Below, one piece after another: positions 38,423 to 49,400 of a stretch of 64,000 nt of DNA (its first letter is position 1; every line of letters begins with the position of its first letter). The notes beneath the pieces are model-generated. The model had not been told where the DNA came from and made no database searches. It worked only from the letters and a program-made list of their open reading frames with translations. This DNA comes from an uncultured Hellea sp. (GTDB lineage: Bacteria; Pseudomonadota; Alphaproteobacteria; Caulobacterales; Maricaulaceae). The stretch is from assembly GCA_938007935.1 (NCBI GenBank), contig CALLMD010000011.1:1-64000 (forward strand), in the 5' to 3' direction. Both the position numbers and the translations under genes were made by a program.

Positions 38423-39208
38423 TTATCGAAAGAGATTTGCTTTTAAACTGACTGTAATGAGCTCAGCGACGGATTCGACGTCCATTTTAGTCATGATACT
38501 GGCACGATGATGATGAACTGTACGGTGACTTATATTCAGCTCTCTCCCGATTTCTTTGCTTGAAAGGCTTTTTGAATTTCCTGCAATCAATTTTAAAATT
38601 TGGGTCTCACGCGGCGTTAGTGTTTTAAACCGCGCTCGAACTTTCTCATTAAACTGTTTTTCTTCTAACGAGAACGAAACCTGGTCTCGGCCACGTGCAT
38701 CTAAACCCACAGTCTTAACCAAAGCCCGCGTTAGCTCTAATTGCCGTGTAACGCTATTGGCGTTAACCGACAGTACGCGTTTTTGGAGCGGGCTTAAACG
38801 CCTCGGTTTATAATCCAAAACACATAATGTTCCCAGAGGCCATCCATCCAGAGTACGCAATATGGCGCCTGCATAAAACCGAATAGGCTTGTCTCCTTGG
38901 CATAATGTGTTTTCCAGCGTGCGCGGATCAGCCTGTGTATCATTTATTTCCAGATAATCGTTTTGTTCAACAGCATGCGCACAAATTGACTGCTCAATTT
39001 TTGTTTCTTCCAACCCTATCCCAACCTCTGATTTGAACCATTGCCGGTCTTCTTCGACCAAACTGATTAAGCAAATCGGAGCATCGCAAATTTCTGCTGT
39101 TAAGGATGTGATGTCCCCATAGACTTTCTCTGTTCCGCTATCGAGGACATCTAGACCATGTAACTTCGCAAGACGGGATACATTGCTGACATTGGTTTTT
39201 TCCGACAT
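38423..39208 (-). CDS. GAF-domain LuxR-type transcriptional regulator
   Basis: 261 residues. An N-terminal GAF domain (about 10-165; EICDAPICLISLVEEDRQWF, ICAHAVEQNDYLEINDTQAD, GTLCVLDYKPRRLS) is followed by a LuxR helix-turn-helix (about 195-255; LTPRETQILKLIAGNSK, SSKEIGRELNISHRTVHHHR). The GAF domain resembles those that precede GGDEF or kinase domains and senses a small molecule. No receiver domain, so it is not a two-component regulator. Upstream lies a 12-bp inverted repeat (39378-39409) and downstream the palindrome TTACCTAGGTAA, both sharing an ACCTA half-site. Confidence 0.85.
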   Translation of the reverse strand: MSEKTNVSNVSRLAKLHGLDVLDSGTEKVYGDITSLTAEICDAPICLISLVEEDRQWFKSEVGIGLEETKIEQSICAHAVEQNDYLEINDTQADPRTLENTLCQGDKPIRFYAGAILRTLDGWPLGTLCVLDYKPRRLSPLQKRVLSVNANSVTRQLELTRALVKTVGLDARGRDQVSFSLEEKQFNEKVRARFKTLTPRETQILKLIAGNSKSLSSKEIGRELNISHRTVHHHRASIMTKMDVESVAELITVSLKANLFR

Positions 39209-39377
39209 GGATTACATAAGCCTCAAATGAACTTACTAAAATAATAATGTAATTTTTGAACACAGCAAAAAACTATATTAGTCAAATTAATCGAAAAACT
39301 AAATATAAAAGCACTGATTTCATTTCTGAAACCAGTGCAATCACTGCGACCCCGCAAAAGAATTATTTTGCAAGTTA

Positions 39378-39409
39378 AAAATATATAGGCAACATTACCT
39401 ATATATTTT
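39378..39409. promoter_or_regulatory. Inverted repeat in the GAF-LuxR/trxB gap
   Basis: AAAATATATAGG (39378-39389) and CCTATATATTTT (39398-39409) are perfect 12-bp arms with an 8-nt spacer. The 39209-39619 gap also has an imperfect GCACTG/CAGTGC stem (about 39312-39340), and the trxB promoter must lie near its end. The repeat shares CCTA half-sites with TTACCTAGGTAA at 38400-38411, so it may be a LuxR-type operator or a hairpin. Confidence 0.4.
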
Positions 39410-39619
39410 AATAAATGTCAAGGGAATTTCAATACTTGCGCATATCGAGAAACCCATAACGAAAAGGCTCGATAAGGCTGCCAACTTCTTATTGCCGTAG
39501 TTTCATCCATCCACAGATGAAAACCTCATCATTACTGCGAGCAGTTGCGAATCTTACGGCCTCTTCCTATGTAGGACGTCAATTAACAAGGGAACCATGC
39601 AGGAACCGTAAGGAAAAAA

Positions 39620-40564
39620 ATGTCGGATATAATTCATCATAAAGTTATGATCATCGGTTCAGGTCCCGCGGGTTATACCGCAGCCGTTTATGCGGCCCGA
39701 GCCATGTTAGAACCAGGTATGGTGGCTGGTTTGCAGCCAGGCGGACAATTAACGATTACCACAGAAGTAGAAAACTATCCTGGCTTTCCCGAAATTCAAG
39801 GACCGGAACTGATGGATAAATTTAAAGAACACGCCATTAAATTTGGTACAAGCTTTTACGAAGATACAATCCTCGATGTTGATTTCAAGGCACGCCCCTT
39901 TGTGATGAAAGGCGATAGCGGCAAGACCTACACATCCGATGCAGTTATCATCGCGACGGGCGCGCAGGCCAAATGGATAGGCCTGCCGTCTGAGGATAAG
40001 TTCCAAGGCTTTGGCGTCTCAGCCTGCGCCACATGTGACGGTTTCTTTTACCGCAATAAAGAGGTTGTTGTGGTCGGCGGCGGCAATACTGCTGTTGAGG
40101 AAGCTTTGTTTCTAACAAAATTTGCCTCTCGTGTCACACTTGTCCATCGCCGTGATACGTTACGCGCCGAAAAGATTTTACAAAACCGTTTGTTCAACAA
40201 TGAGAAAGTAGAAATCCTTTGGGACACAACGCTTGAAGAAATTCTTGGTGATGAGGACCCGCTCGGCGTAACTGGCGTTCGCCTGACGAATAAAAAAACC
40301 GGCGAATCTTATGTGCGTGACACACATGGCGTTTTCATTGCGATAGGACATAAACCTGCGACCGAAATTTTCAAAGGTCACGTCGAAATGAATGAAGGTG
40401 GCTACATAACGACAGCTCCCGACAGTACAGCAACGAATATACAGGGTGTTTTTGCAGCGGGTGATGTGTCAGATGAAACTTATCGTCAGGCCGTGACCGC
40501 GGCAGGGCTTGGCTGTATGGGCGCGCTTGAAGCAGAACGTTTTCTTGCCGAGCATAACAGCTAG
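39620..40564 (+). CDS. trxB: Thioredoxin reductase
   Basis: 314 residues. FAD motif IIGSGPAGYTAAVYAARA, the redox-active CATC in ACATCDGFFYRN (about residues 137-140), the NADPH motif VVVGGGNTAVEEAL and the C-terminal GVFAAGDVSDETYRQAVTAA are all present. It reduces thioredoxin with NADPH. The ribosome site AAGG precedes the ATG. A LysR regulator follows 32 nt later on the same strand. Confidence 0.97.
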   Translation: MSDIIHHKVMIIGSGPAGYTAAVYAARAMLEPGMVAGLQPGGQLTITTEVENYPGFPEIQGPELMDKFKEHAIKFGTSFYEDTILDVDFKARPFVMKGDSGKTYTSDAVIIATGAQAKWIGLPSEDKFQGFGVSACATCDGFFYRNKEVVVVGGGNTAVEEALFLTKFASRVTLVHRRDTLRAEKILQNRLFNNEKVEILWDTTLEEILGDEDPLGVTGVRLTNKKTGESYVRDTHGVFIAIGHKPATEIFKGHVEMNEGGYITTAPDSTATNIQGVFAAGDVSDETYRQAVTAAGLGCMGALEAERFLAEHNS

Positions 40565-40596
40565 CCACATAAGTACAAAACGTATAGACCCTACCT

Positions 40597-41499
40597 ATGG
40601 ATACGCTGGATTGGGATAAACTGAAAACCTTCCATGCGGCAGCAGAGAGTGGATCTTTAACAGCTGCTGCGGAAATGCTCCGTATTTCTCAATCAGCTGT
40701 TTCACGTCAAATCACAGCGCTGGAGGAAAGCCTCGATACGCCGCTATTTCATCGCCATGCCCGCGGACTAACTTTAACAGAGCAAGGCCGAATTCTTTTC
40801 CATACAGCCCATGATATGGCTCACAAAGTTGCCCTTGCGCAGGCCACGGTAATTGACAGCAGAAGTAAACCCCAAGGGACTTTGCGGGTCTCAACGCCGA
40901 TTTCATTAGGCTCTAATTGGCTCACCTCTGTCTTGCCTGAATTCATTGATGCCTATCCGGAAATTGATATCCAGCTTATCTTAGAGGACGGTGAACATGA
41001 TCTCTCTACATTTGATGTCGATTGCGCGCTTCGTCCCTGGCCCTCAACACAAGGCGATGTGATTGAGCGAAAATTGGGCTCAATATCTCAAAGTCTTTAT
41101 GCCTCACACGCTTATTTGGCAAAACACGGCGCGCCGACATCAGTAGAAGACCTAGATAATCATAATATCATTGCCTTTGGAGATTTGATTCCTAAAAATC
41201 TTCACAGCACCAATTGGGTACTTACCGTAGGTCATGACGGCCCCCCGCGAAAGCCCGTAATGTGCGCCAATAATCTTCATGGCATTATGCGGGCAGCCGA
41301 AGCTGGCATTGGACTTGTCGGCATACCGGATTATATGACAGCCATGTCACGGCGGCTTGTACGCGTGCTGCCGCAGGTCAGGGGCGAACCTTTCGATGTA
41401 TTTTTCGTCTACCCAACTGAACTCAGAGGATCGGTAAAAGCTAAGGTTTTTCGGGAATTTCTTATGCGAGTGACAAAAAACTGGCATTCAGAAGATTAG
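40597..41499 (+). CDS. LysR-family transcriptional regulator
   Basis: 300 residues. The N-terminal winged helix (LDWDKLKTFHAAAESGSLTA, AEMLRISQSAVSRQITALEE) is canonical, and the rest is a periplasmic-binding-protein-like sensor. Similar regulators sit next to trxB in other alphaproteobacteria, but the ligand and targets cannot be inferred. It is probably cotranscribed with trxB. Confidence 0.9.
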   Translation: MDTLDWDKLKTFHAAAESGSLTAAAEMLRISQSAVSRQITALEESLDTPLFHRHARGLTLTEQGRILFHTAHDMAHKVALAQATVIDSRSKPQGTLRVSTPISLGSNWLTSVLPEFIDAYPEIDIQLILEDGEHDLSTFDVDCALRPWPSTQGDVIERKLGSISQSLYASHAYLAKHGAPTSVEDLDNHNIIAFGDLIPKNLHSTNWVLTVGHDGPPRKPVMCANNLHGIMRAAEAGIGLVGIPDYMTAMSRRLVRVLPQVRGEPFDVFFVYPTELRGSVKAKVFREFLMRVTKNWHSED

Positions 41500-41589
41500 A
41501 CTCCTCCTCAACTATGCATTAATGCATAGCAAATCTGCGTAACTCGCTCTTCTACCTTTCATAAAAACACCTATTTTAGGCTCATAAAC

Positions 41590-41708
41590 ATGTGGTGACG
41601 TCCTCCCCTTCAGAGCCAATGTTTTTTTAATACCGCAACTAATTCCTCCCCGAATATTTTGCGAAGACTTTAACTGGGCCCGGTCTAACCGCGAGCCCAG
41701 TTTTTTTT
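41590..41708 (+). ncRNA. Candidate small RNA with anti-Shine-Dalgarno motifs
   Basis: The DNA after the LysR gene holds GTCCTCCCCTTCAG (about 41602-41615) and AATTCCTCCCCGAAT (about 41640-41654), then a strong terminator. Two C-rich CCUCCCC stretches are a hallmark of alphaproteobacterial sRNAs that pair with ribosome sites (such as GsrN-type or CCUCC 'cuckoo' RNAs). No promoter was proved and the 5' end is a guess; it could instead be the 3' UTR of the LysR gene. Confidence 0.4.
41672..41708 (+). terminator. Rho-independent terminator
   Basis: AACTGGGC (41672-41679) pairs perfectly with GCCCAGTT (41695-41702), with a T8 run at 41701-41708. It ends either the LysR transcript or the candidate small RNA, before the hybrid kinase gene. 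Confidence 0.9.
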
Positions 41709-41774
41709 GATTTTATTAACCTTGTCTCTTCATAAACCGACTGTGTGGGATAATAATAAAATTAGGGGGACCAC

Positions 41775-44201
41775 GTGTCTAAAATTTCCTCAACCACCTA
41801 TGATAAAAAGATAGAGCCTGGTCAGGATCAAGCATTGTTACGTATGCTATGTGATACCCTAGAAATTGGCACCAGCATTCTCGACGAAAATTTAAACTAC
41901 CGCTTTATTAGCGATCTCGTTTACAAACAATTGGACATTACGGTCGATGACCTTCAAGTCGGAGACTCGCTGTCTAAATGCCATGATTTAATGCTCGCCA
42001 ATGGGTTGATGACGCCCGAAATAATGGAAAAAAATGAACTTTCGGCTGAGAAACAACATGAAAGAAATGCCAGCAATACCGATACAGCTACAGCATTAGT
42101 CCAGTTAGGTGATGGTTCGACTCACAGATTCACCCGCAAAACGCTCGATAATAATTATACAGTTTCCATGGCGACAAATGTTACTGAGCTTGTCGAAAAG
42201 GATAAGTTGCTTAATCAGGCTCTATTACTCGGAAATGCTGGATATTGGATTTATGACTTTAGCACCAAACAATATGACTTGAGTAAAACTTTAAAATCGT
42301 TTTTCAGTGAAAGTGATCTTCAAAGAATTAAAGCCCACGGAATCGTTTCGTCTGTTCACCCTGATGACCGGCACATATTGAAAGACGCGCTAAAAACAAT
42401 TAATTCCGAAAATTCTCACTTTGACGTCATTGTTAGGGTCGTGAATTCAAAAAACAACAATATCTGGGTTCAAACGACTGGAAAAATAATCAAGGATTCA
42501 AATAATAAACCTATAAAAATGCAAGCATTCGTCAAAAATGTAACTGAGCAACGTCAACATGCCGCAGCCCTAATGCAAGCCAAAGACGAAGCAATCGCAG
42601 CGTCTCAAGCAAAGTCTGAGTTTTTGGCAAATATGAGCCATGAGATCCGTACACCGATGAATGGTATTTTGGGCATGGCAGAATTACTTTCCAACTCAAA
42701 TATTACTGAGCGTCAACGTGACTTTCTAAATGTTATAAATAATTCAACATCCGCTCTCTTGACGATAATTAACGACATCTTGGACTTTTCAAAAATTGAA
42801 GCTGGAGCCTTTGAATTAGACCCTATCCCATTTGATTTGAAGTCTTCAATCAATGATGTAGCGGCTATTCTTAGCCCTAAAGCCCATGAAAAGGACCTAG
42901 AGCTTATTATAAATTACCCGCCTTCTATGTATCGTGGGTTCATCGGAGATGCGGGCCGGTTACGTCAGATTTTGACGAACCTAATTGGAAATGCAATTAA
43001 GTTCACGGATAAAGGCTATATAACTATTGATGTTGAAACTGCTGAGCCTCGAAATAGCATGTCCATTGTAAATGTAAGTGTAAAAGACACTGGGATCGGA
43101 ATTGCCGCGCATAAAGTACACGGCATTTTCAACAAATTTACACAGGCCGATGGAAGCACAACCCGCATGTATGGCGGTACGGGCTTAGGATTGTCCATAT
43201 CCAAAGCGATTGTTGAAATGATGGGCGGACGTATTACCGTTAAATCAGTCTACGGCGAAGGATCACAGTTCAGCTTCAAAATTCCTTTCCCCATTGATAA
43301 AAATGCCGTAGAGCAAAATTATGATACGACCAGCTTATCCGGTAAGCGCGCTTTAATCATCGATGACATAGCCACAAATCAACACGTTTTGACAGAGCAA
43401 TTACGCAACTGGAACATTCAAGCCGATTGCGTTAACGATGGCGTAGAAGCCTTAAGAAACTTAAAACTGAATTACGAGAACAATACCCCTTATGACATCA
43501 TCTTACTTGATTATCTCATGCCTGGCATGAATGGGCAGGAACTCGCCACGATGATAAATCGCAGTGATACACTGAGCGGCACACCGATAATTATGTTGTC
43601 ATCTTGCGATCAACCAATTTCAAATGACGAAATGTCTGAAATCGGAATCAGGGCTTATTTGATGAAACCCGTCAGAGAAAAGAGGTTGTATAAGACAATC
43701 CTAGAAACATTAATTTTCAAACCTGAAACCAAGTCTCTCAGAATCTCTGAACAGATCTCTCAGCCACAAAAAGAACAAATAACCCAAGAGGATCATATCG
43801 AAATTTTGGTTGCAGAAGATTTTCCGTTAAATCAGGACGTTGTGCGGTTAATGCTTGAAGATAGTATTTATAAGCCCGTAATTACAAATAACGGCCAAGA
43901 AGCCGTAGATCTTTACAAGGAAAATCCGGGCCGTTTCCCAGCTATCTTAATGGATGTTTCAATGCCCATCATGGATGGCTATGAAGCGACACAGGCGATC
44001 TGTGAATTTGAAATGTCACAAAATTTGCCTCATGTCCCTATAATTGCCTTAACTGGCCATGCGCTTAAGAATGACCGCGAAGAATGCTTAAAAGCCGGAA
44101 TGGATGATTACCTCACCAAACCTGTGAAACAAGCTGAGTTGCTCGATAAGCTTGAATTTTGGACAGGCCGAGTGGTGCAGGTCAGCGCTCTAGCATCTTG
44201 A
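41775..44201 (+). CDS. Hybrid sensor histidine kinase with two receiver domains
   Basis: 808 residues from a GTG preceded by AGGGGGA. Two PAS-like domains occupy about 20-145 and 150-265. The HisKA H-box [15 protein letters not shown] puts the phosphorylated His near residue 290. The ATPase follows, with [14 protein letters not shown] (N-box) and [19 protein letters not shown] (G-box). Receiver 1 (about 525-640) has its Asp in [12 protein letters not shown] and receiver 2 (about 675-795) in [16 protein letters not shown]. There is no membrane segment, so it senses a cytoplasmic signal. AT-richer than nearby genes. A phosphorelay partner was not found in this window. Confidence 0.93.
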   Translation: MSKISSTTYDKKIEPGQDQALLRMLCDTLEIGTSILDENLNYRFISDLVYKQLDITVDDLQVGDSLSKCHDLMLANGLMTPEIMEKNELSAEKQHERNASNTDTATALVQLGDGSTHRFTRKTLDNNYTVSMATNVTELVEKDKLLNQALLLGNAGYWIYDFSTKQYDLSKTLKSFFSESDLQRIKAHGIVSSVHPDDRHILKDALKTINSENSHFDVIVRVVNSKNNNIWVQTTGKIIKDSNNKPIKMQAFVKNVTEQRQHAAALMQAKDEAIAASQAKSEFLANMSHEIRTPMNGILGMAELLSNSNITERQRDFLNVINNSTSALLTIINDILDFSKIEAGAFELDPIPFDLKSSINDVAAILSPKAHEKDLELIINYPPSMYRGFIGDAGRLRQILTNLIGNAIKFTDKGYITIDVETAEPRNSMSIVNVSVKDTGIGIAAHKVHGIFNKFTQADGSTTRMYGGTGLGLSISKAIVEMMGGRITVKSVYGEGSQFSFKIPFPIDKNAVEQNYDTTSLSGKRALIIDDIATNQHVLTEQLRNWNIQADCVNDGVEALRNLKLNYENNTPYDIILLDYLMPGMNGQELATMINRSDTLSGTPIIMLSSCDQPISNDEMSEIGIRAYLMKPVREKRLYKTILETLIFKPETKSLRISEQISQPQKEQITQEDHIEILVAEDFPLNQDVVRLMLEDSIYKPVITNNGQEAVDLYKENPGRFPAILMDVSMPIMDGYEATQAICEFEMSQNLPHVPIIALTGHALKNDREECLKAGMDDYLTKPVKQAELLDKLEFWTGRVVQVSALAS

Positions 44202-44205
44202 TTAC

Positions 44206-45438
<1,233 letters not shown>

Positions 45439-45465
45439 TCATAGCCAGAGCTATGGAAACACACA

Positions 45466-46353
45466 ATGTCGATTAAAGAATTCGCTGTTCTTTTTATGGT
45501 GTGCCTCATCTGGGGACTGCATTTTATTGTCATGAAAATGACGGTTGGCGGCACCGCTGAACCGTTATTTTATGCCGCTATCAGAATGAGTATCGTCGCT
45601 ATATTGCTTCTACCAAAGCTCAAATGGCATAAGGGTTTGATGCTTCCTATTTTAGGGGCTGGGCTTGGCTATGGCGCTTTGAATTACGCTTTTATGTTCC
45701 CGGCGCTTGGCATGACGACAGCCTCGGCAGCCGCCATTACAATCGAGCTTTTCGTGCCCTTCTCTATTATTCTGTCCATGATTGTCTTCAAAGAAAAGAT
45801 CGGCATTTATAAGGCCACAGGTATAACCCTTGCCTTTATAGGCGTTATGATTTTAGCCAGCGCGGGCCCCGATGAAACAGCAGGGCCGCTTTTCTTATTA
45901 GGTATATTACTTATGGTCGGCGCCGCCATGAGCGAAGCCGTAGGCGCAGTCTTAGTCAAACTCGTAAAAGGGGTTGGCCCTGTACAGCTACTGGCTTGGT
46001 TTTCTATTGTCGGCTCGGCAGTCTTATGGCCTTTAAGCTTTGTTCTTGAAGACAATCAACTCGCCGCATTTTCGCCTGAGCACAGAATTAATTTTGGCCT
46101 CGCTTTGCTGTATTCTGCCTTGCTTGTCTCTATCGTCGCCCATTCAAGCTATTATTGGCTTTTGCAGCGGCTCCCCATTTACGTGGTATCCACCACAGGC
46201 CTGATGACAACTGTTATCGCAGTAACGGCCAGCGTGCTTATTTTAAACGAAGCGCTGACGCCGCAATTACTCATTGGCGGCCTCACAACCTTATTTGGCA
46301 TCGGCTTGATTTTAATGAGAAATAAAGGCCCGAAAAACGCGCCCCTAAACTAA
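45466..46353 (+). CDS. EamA-family (drug/metabolite) transporter
   Basis: 295 residues with ten predicted transmembrane helices in two EamA halves (VCLIWGLHFIVMKM near the N-terminus and a second repeat from about residue 145). Members export amino acids or metabolites. It is divergent from the aminotransferase and overlaps the end of the protease gene by 4 bp. Confidence 0.88.
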   Translation: MSIKEFAVLFMVCLIWGLHFIVMKMTVGGTAEPLFYAAIRMSIVAILLLPKLKWHKGLMLPILGAGLGYGALNYAFMFPALGMTTASAAAITIELFVPFSIILSMIVFKEKIGIYKATGITLAFIGVMILASAGPDETAGPLFLLGILLMVGAAMSEAVGAVLVKLVKGVGPVQLLAWFSIVGSAVLWPLSFVLEDNQLAAFSPEHRINFGLALLYSALLVSIVAHSSYYWLLQRLPIYVVSTTGLMTTVIAVTASVLILNEALTPQLLIGGLTTLFGIGLILMRNKGPKNAPLN

Positions 46354-47795
46354 TTTGTACGCGGCATATATCGCACGGGCAGGACACCAATACGTCCATT
46401 ACGGTCAACTGAAATATTCCATTCCGTGTCTTCGTCAGCAGTAAGTAAAAGCGAATCTAGCTGACGCGTTGACGTAATTTCATCACCGTTAATATCAACG
46501 ATGAAATCACCTGGGCGCAGGCGGTTATAGTTAGCCGCGCTTCCGCGCTCAACTTTCAAAACCATAACGCCGCGCACATAAGGGTCAAAGCCAAGCTCTT
46601 CACCCAGTGCTGGGCTCATATTTACGGCAACAGCACCGTCAATAGGATGGTAGCCTTCAAGCTTACGCTCATCCCTCGCGGGAATTTCTTGGGGCGTATC
46701 CGCGCGCACATTATAGACGCGCTCACGCCCATCTCGCCAAATCGAAACCTTAGAGTTTTGCCCTCTACGCAATGTCGCGAGTTTAAAGCGCAATCCGCTA
46801 TTATCATTCACGGCCGTGCCATCGACTGATAAAATAACATCGCCTTTTTCAAGGCCCGCTTTATCGGCAGGACCATTGGGATAAATATCATTAATCACCG
46901 CGCCTTTAGAACGGTCAAGCCCCAAGGCAGAGGCCATTGTCGCGTCAACAGCATCCGTACGCGCGCCTATCCAAGGCCGCACGATACGGCCTTCTGAAAT
47001 CGCGCTATCGACGGCTCTGGCCACGAGCTCGGCTGGAATGGCAAAGCCAATACCGTTAGACCCGCCCGAGCGTGAGAATATAGCGGTATTCACGCCTATA
47101 AGCTCGCCAGAAAGATTAACCAGCGCGCCGCCAGAATTGCCCGGATTGACCGCTGCATCGGTCTGAATAAAGCTTGAGACATTAGTCACATTGGTACGGC
47201 CAAGCGCAGAGACAATCCCGCTTGTCACTGTCTGCCCAACACCAAAGGGGTTACCAATCGCCAACACAATATCACCGATCTCAAGGTCACCATCGCTTTG
47301 AATAGAGAGGCTCGGCAGGCGTTCGCCATTGGTATCAATTTTTAAAACGGCAACATCAATTTCTTCATCTTGCGCAATCACCTCAGCTTCAAATTCACGG
47401 CGATCATTAAGAACAATTTTCAGCTCATCAGCGCCCTTCACCACATGAGCGTTGGTGACAATAATACCGCTTTCGCGCACAATTACGCCCGAACCTAATG
47501 AACTTTGGGTACGCTCTTGCGGCGCGCGGCCAAAGCCAAACATCTCGTCAAAGAAGGAACTGCGAGAGCGCGCACGCACTGTGCGCGAGGTAAACACATT
47601 CACGACAGCCGGCGCTGTGGCCTTGACAACAGGCGAGTATGATAGCTGAACCTGAGATTGGGATGTCGGAACAACGCGGTTGGAACTCGGGAATGATAGC
47701 AGTTGATCTTTGGCATGGGCGGCAGGCGGCGTGACCTGTCCTGTCCCGCCTAAGAGCAGTAATCCGCCGAGTAATGACAATATTGATTTCTTCAT
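46350..47795 (-). CDS. Do-family periplasmic serine protease (DegP/HtrA/MucD-like)
   Basis: 481 residues from the ATG at 47795, which opens with a signal peptide (MKKSILSLLGGLLLLGGTGQ); the in-frame start at 47831 gives no signal peptide. The catalytic triad is His in VTNAHVVKGADE, Asp in EIDVAVLKID and Ser in NPGNSGGALVNLSG. Two PDZ domains follow (about 270-360 and 380-475). It degrades or refolds misfolded periplasmic proteins. Paralogue type (DegP versus MucD/DegS) is not settled. Confidence 0.94.
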   Translation of the reverse strand: MKKSILSLLGGLLLLGGTGQVTPPAAHAKDQLLSFPSSNRVVPTSQSQVQLSYSPVVKATAPAVVNVFTSRTVRARSRSSFFDEMFGFGRAPQERTQSSLGSGVIVRESGIIVTNAHVVKGADELKIVLNDRREFEAEVIAQDEEIDVAVLKIDTNGERLPSLSIQSDGDLEIGDIVLAIGNPFGVGQTVTSGIVSALGRTNVTNVSSFIQTDAAVNPGNSGGALVNLSGELIGVNTAIFSRSGGSNGIGFAIPAELVARAVDSAISEGRIVRPWIGARTDAVDATMASALGLDRSKGAVINDIYPNGPADKAGLEKGDVILSVDGTAVNDNSGLRFKLATLRRGQNSKVSIWRDGRERVYNVRADTPQEIPARDERKLEGYHPIDGAVAVNMSPALGEELGFDPYVRGVMVLKVERGSAANYNRLRPGDFIVDINGDEITSTRQLDSLLLTADEDTEWNISVDRNGRIGVLPVRYMPRTN

Positions 47796-47888
47796 GACTC
47801 TATATTTAGGGACGCATAACCCGATTACCAAGCCAAATGGGCAGAAAATGAGGGTTTTTTCATGTTTACTAACGCGTAGCTTTTGTCA

Positions 47889-47917
47889 TAAAAAAACCCG
47901 CTCAAAGGAGCGGGCTT
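47889..47917 (-). terminator. Rho-independent terminator
   Basis: On the minus strand CCCGCTC pairs with GAGCGGG around CTTT, then seven T. It ends the small exported-protein gene that stops at 47936. Confidence 0.85.
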
Positions 47918-47935
47918 AATAGACAGGCAACAAGC

Positions 47936-48391
47936 CTAATATTTTAGGGACGCCGCATGGGGCATGCCTTCAAAAATTGGGTCAAGATAACGGGCGCGAT
48001 TTCCGCCTTCCCAATTTTGAACATTCTTTATACAAAATCTGACGATCTCAGGAGCTTTGCCAGAACGCTTGGCTCTTGCTTCTGCACGCTCAAAAGCTTG
48101 AATATCTCTTAAGCTGGTAGCGGGGCCATTAGCGCAGGCCGAAACCACATCACGCGGAGTTGTGTCGCTTACCTGTTTAAATTCTGTTCGGTTATAGGCT
48201 TTGTAATTTACGCTCACCCGGTTACCGGATAAAAATTTCACAAAGACCATGCGCCGATATTCAGGGTTATCTGACGGTCCAGATTCCAAAAGCAAAACCG
48301 GTGATAAATCCCCAAATTGGGCCTGAGCGGCTGGGGCCGTAGCCAACATGCCTGCTGCCAGACCTAAAATTGTTAAAGTTCGTGTCCACAT
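47936..48391 (-). CDS. Exported protein of unknown function
   Basis: 151 residues from the ATG at 48391, preceded by GGAGGG; the in-frame ATG at 48421 is rejected. A signal peptide (MWTRTLTILGLAAGMLATAP, cleavage near AQA) leads a short soluble protein with a Cys pair (CANGP, FCIKN) that may form a disulfide. No family recognised. It is monocistronic, with its own terminator. Confidence 0.6.
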   Translation of the reverse strand: MWTRTLTILGLAAGMLATAPAAQAQFGDLSPVLLLESGPSDNPEYRRMVFVKFLSGNRVSVNYKAYNRTEFKQVSDTTPRDVVSACANGPATSLRDIQAFERAEARAKRSGKAPEIVRFCIKNVQNWEGGNRARYLDPIFEGMPHAASLKY

Positions 48392-48593
48392 AACACCCTC
48401 CATTTTTTTCACCCGCCTCATTTACAGCAAGATTTGCGCCGCCGCATTAGGGAATTACAGCTTAAATGCAAGAAAGGCTAAAATAAGGCCTGAAATATTC
48501 TTGCGAGGAGAACATCTCAAAGCCAATGCGCGTGAGAAAATAATTCTTTCTCAGGAATTGATTCTTTTTAGACAATGATATAGTATAACAAGT

Positions 48594-49400
48594 ATGAAAT
48601 TACTAAATTTCGCTCTCATTACCGCCTCAATCACACTGCTCTCAAATTGTAACGTAGATCAAACACAGGCAAAAACGATCAACCCGTGTGTTTTATTAAG
48701 CGCAGACACCCTAAAACTTTCGGGATCAATTTCGTCCGATATGCAAGACTGCGCGCTGAAACTTATCTCGCCAGATATCAAAAAAATTATAGTCAATTCA
48801 AAAGGGGGTGATGTCGATGCCGGCCGCATTATTGGCTACCGTATCGGTGAGATGCCGCGAACAATTGCTGTTGAAAGATATTGCCTGTCATCTTGCGGAA
48901 ATTACTTCATACCTCCAGCTAATGCCGTCGAGCTTGAAACTGGCGCTATTATCGGGCTTCATGGCTCACCAGACCCGCATATGCTTTCAAGTGAAAACCT
49001 TGCGGCCCATCTGGCAGAATTAGAACAAAATGAGAGCGTCACGACCCCAAGCGTAAAACGTCAACTCAAACGCAAACAAGACCAAAGAGACTATCAATTA
49101 GCTGAAGAAGAGAAATTTGCCCAAGCCTTTAAAGTTCCCAAAGGGTGGCGACATTACCGCGATATAAATGACGAGGAAGATGGATGGCGACGTCATTTCG
49201 AAGCTGGCTCCGATAGCGGCGTTGAGCCAAATCGTTTCATGATTGTAGAAAAGGCAATGATAAGCTCATGCCTACCTCATATCTCCGTTACGGCCTTTCA
49301 GGCTGGACTTGAGGACAACGTCTTCAAACCCAAAATGTGGGCAAAGCTTAAAGAAGATATTGGGGCCTATCGTAGTTACGGCCTAAAATGCAAATCCTAA
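48594..49400 (+). CDS. Lipoprotein with a ClpP/crotonase-like serine-hydrolase fold
   Basis: 268 residues. The N-terminus MKLLNFALITASITLLSNC is a lipoprotein signal (lipobox LSNC). The core matches periplasmic ClpP-like proteins: IIVNSKGGDVDAGRIIGYRI, then YCLSSCGNYFIPPA with the probable nucleophile Ser, and ETGAIIGLHGS with a His. The C-terminal part is polar and variable. Such proteins are probably anchored to the outer membrane or periplasmic side. It is convergent with the molybdenum-enzyme gene, whose stop overlaps its end by 4 bp. Confidence 0.7.
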   Translation: MKLLNFALITASITLLSNCNVDQTQAKTINPCVLLSADTLKLSGSISSDMQDCALKLISPDIKKIIVNSKGGDVDAGRIIGYRIGEMPRTIAVERYCLSSCGNYFIPPANAVELETGAIIGLHGSPDPHMLSSENLAAHLAELEQNESVTTPSVKRQLKRKQDQRDYQLAEEEKFAQAFKVPKGWRHYRDINDEEDGWRRHFEAGSDSGVEPNRFMIVEKAMISSCLPHISVTAFQAGLEDNVFKPKMWAKLKEDIGAYRSYGLKCKS

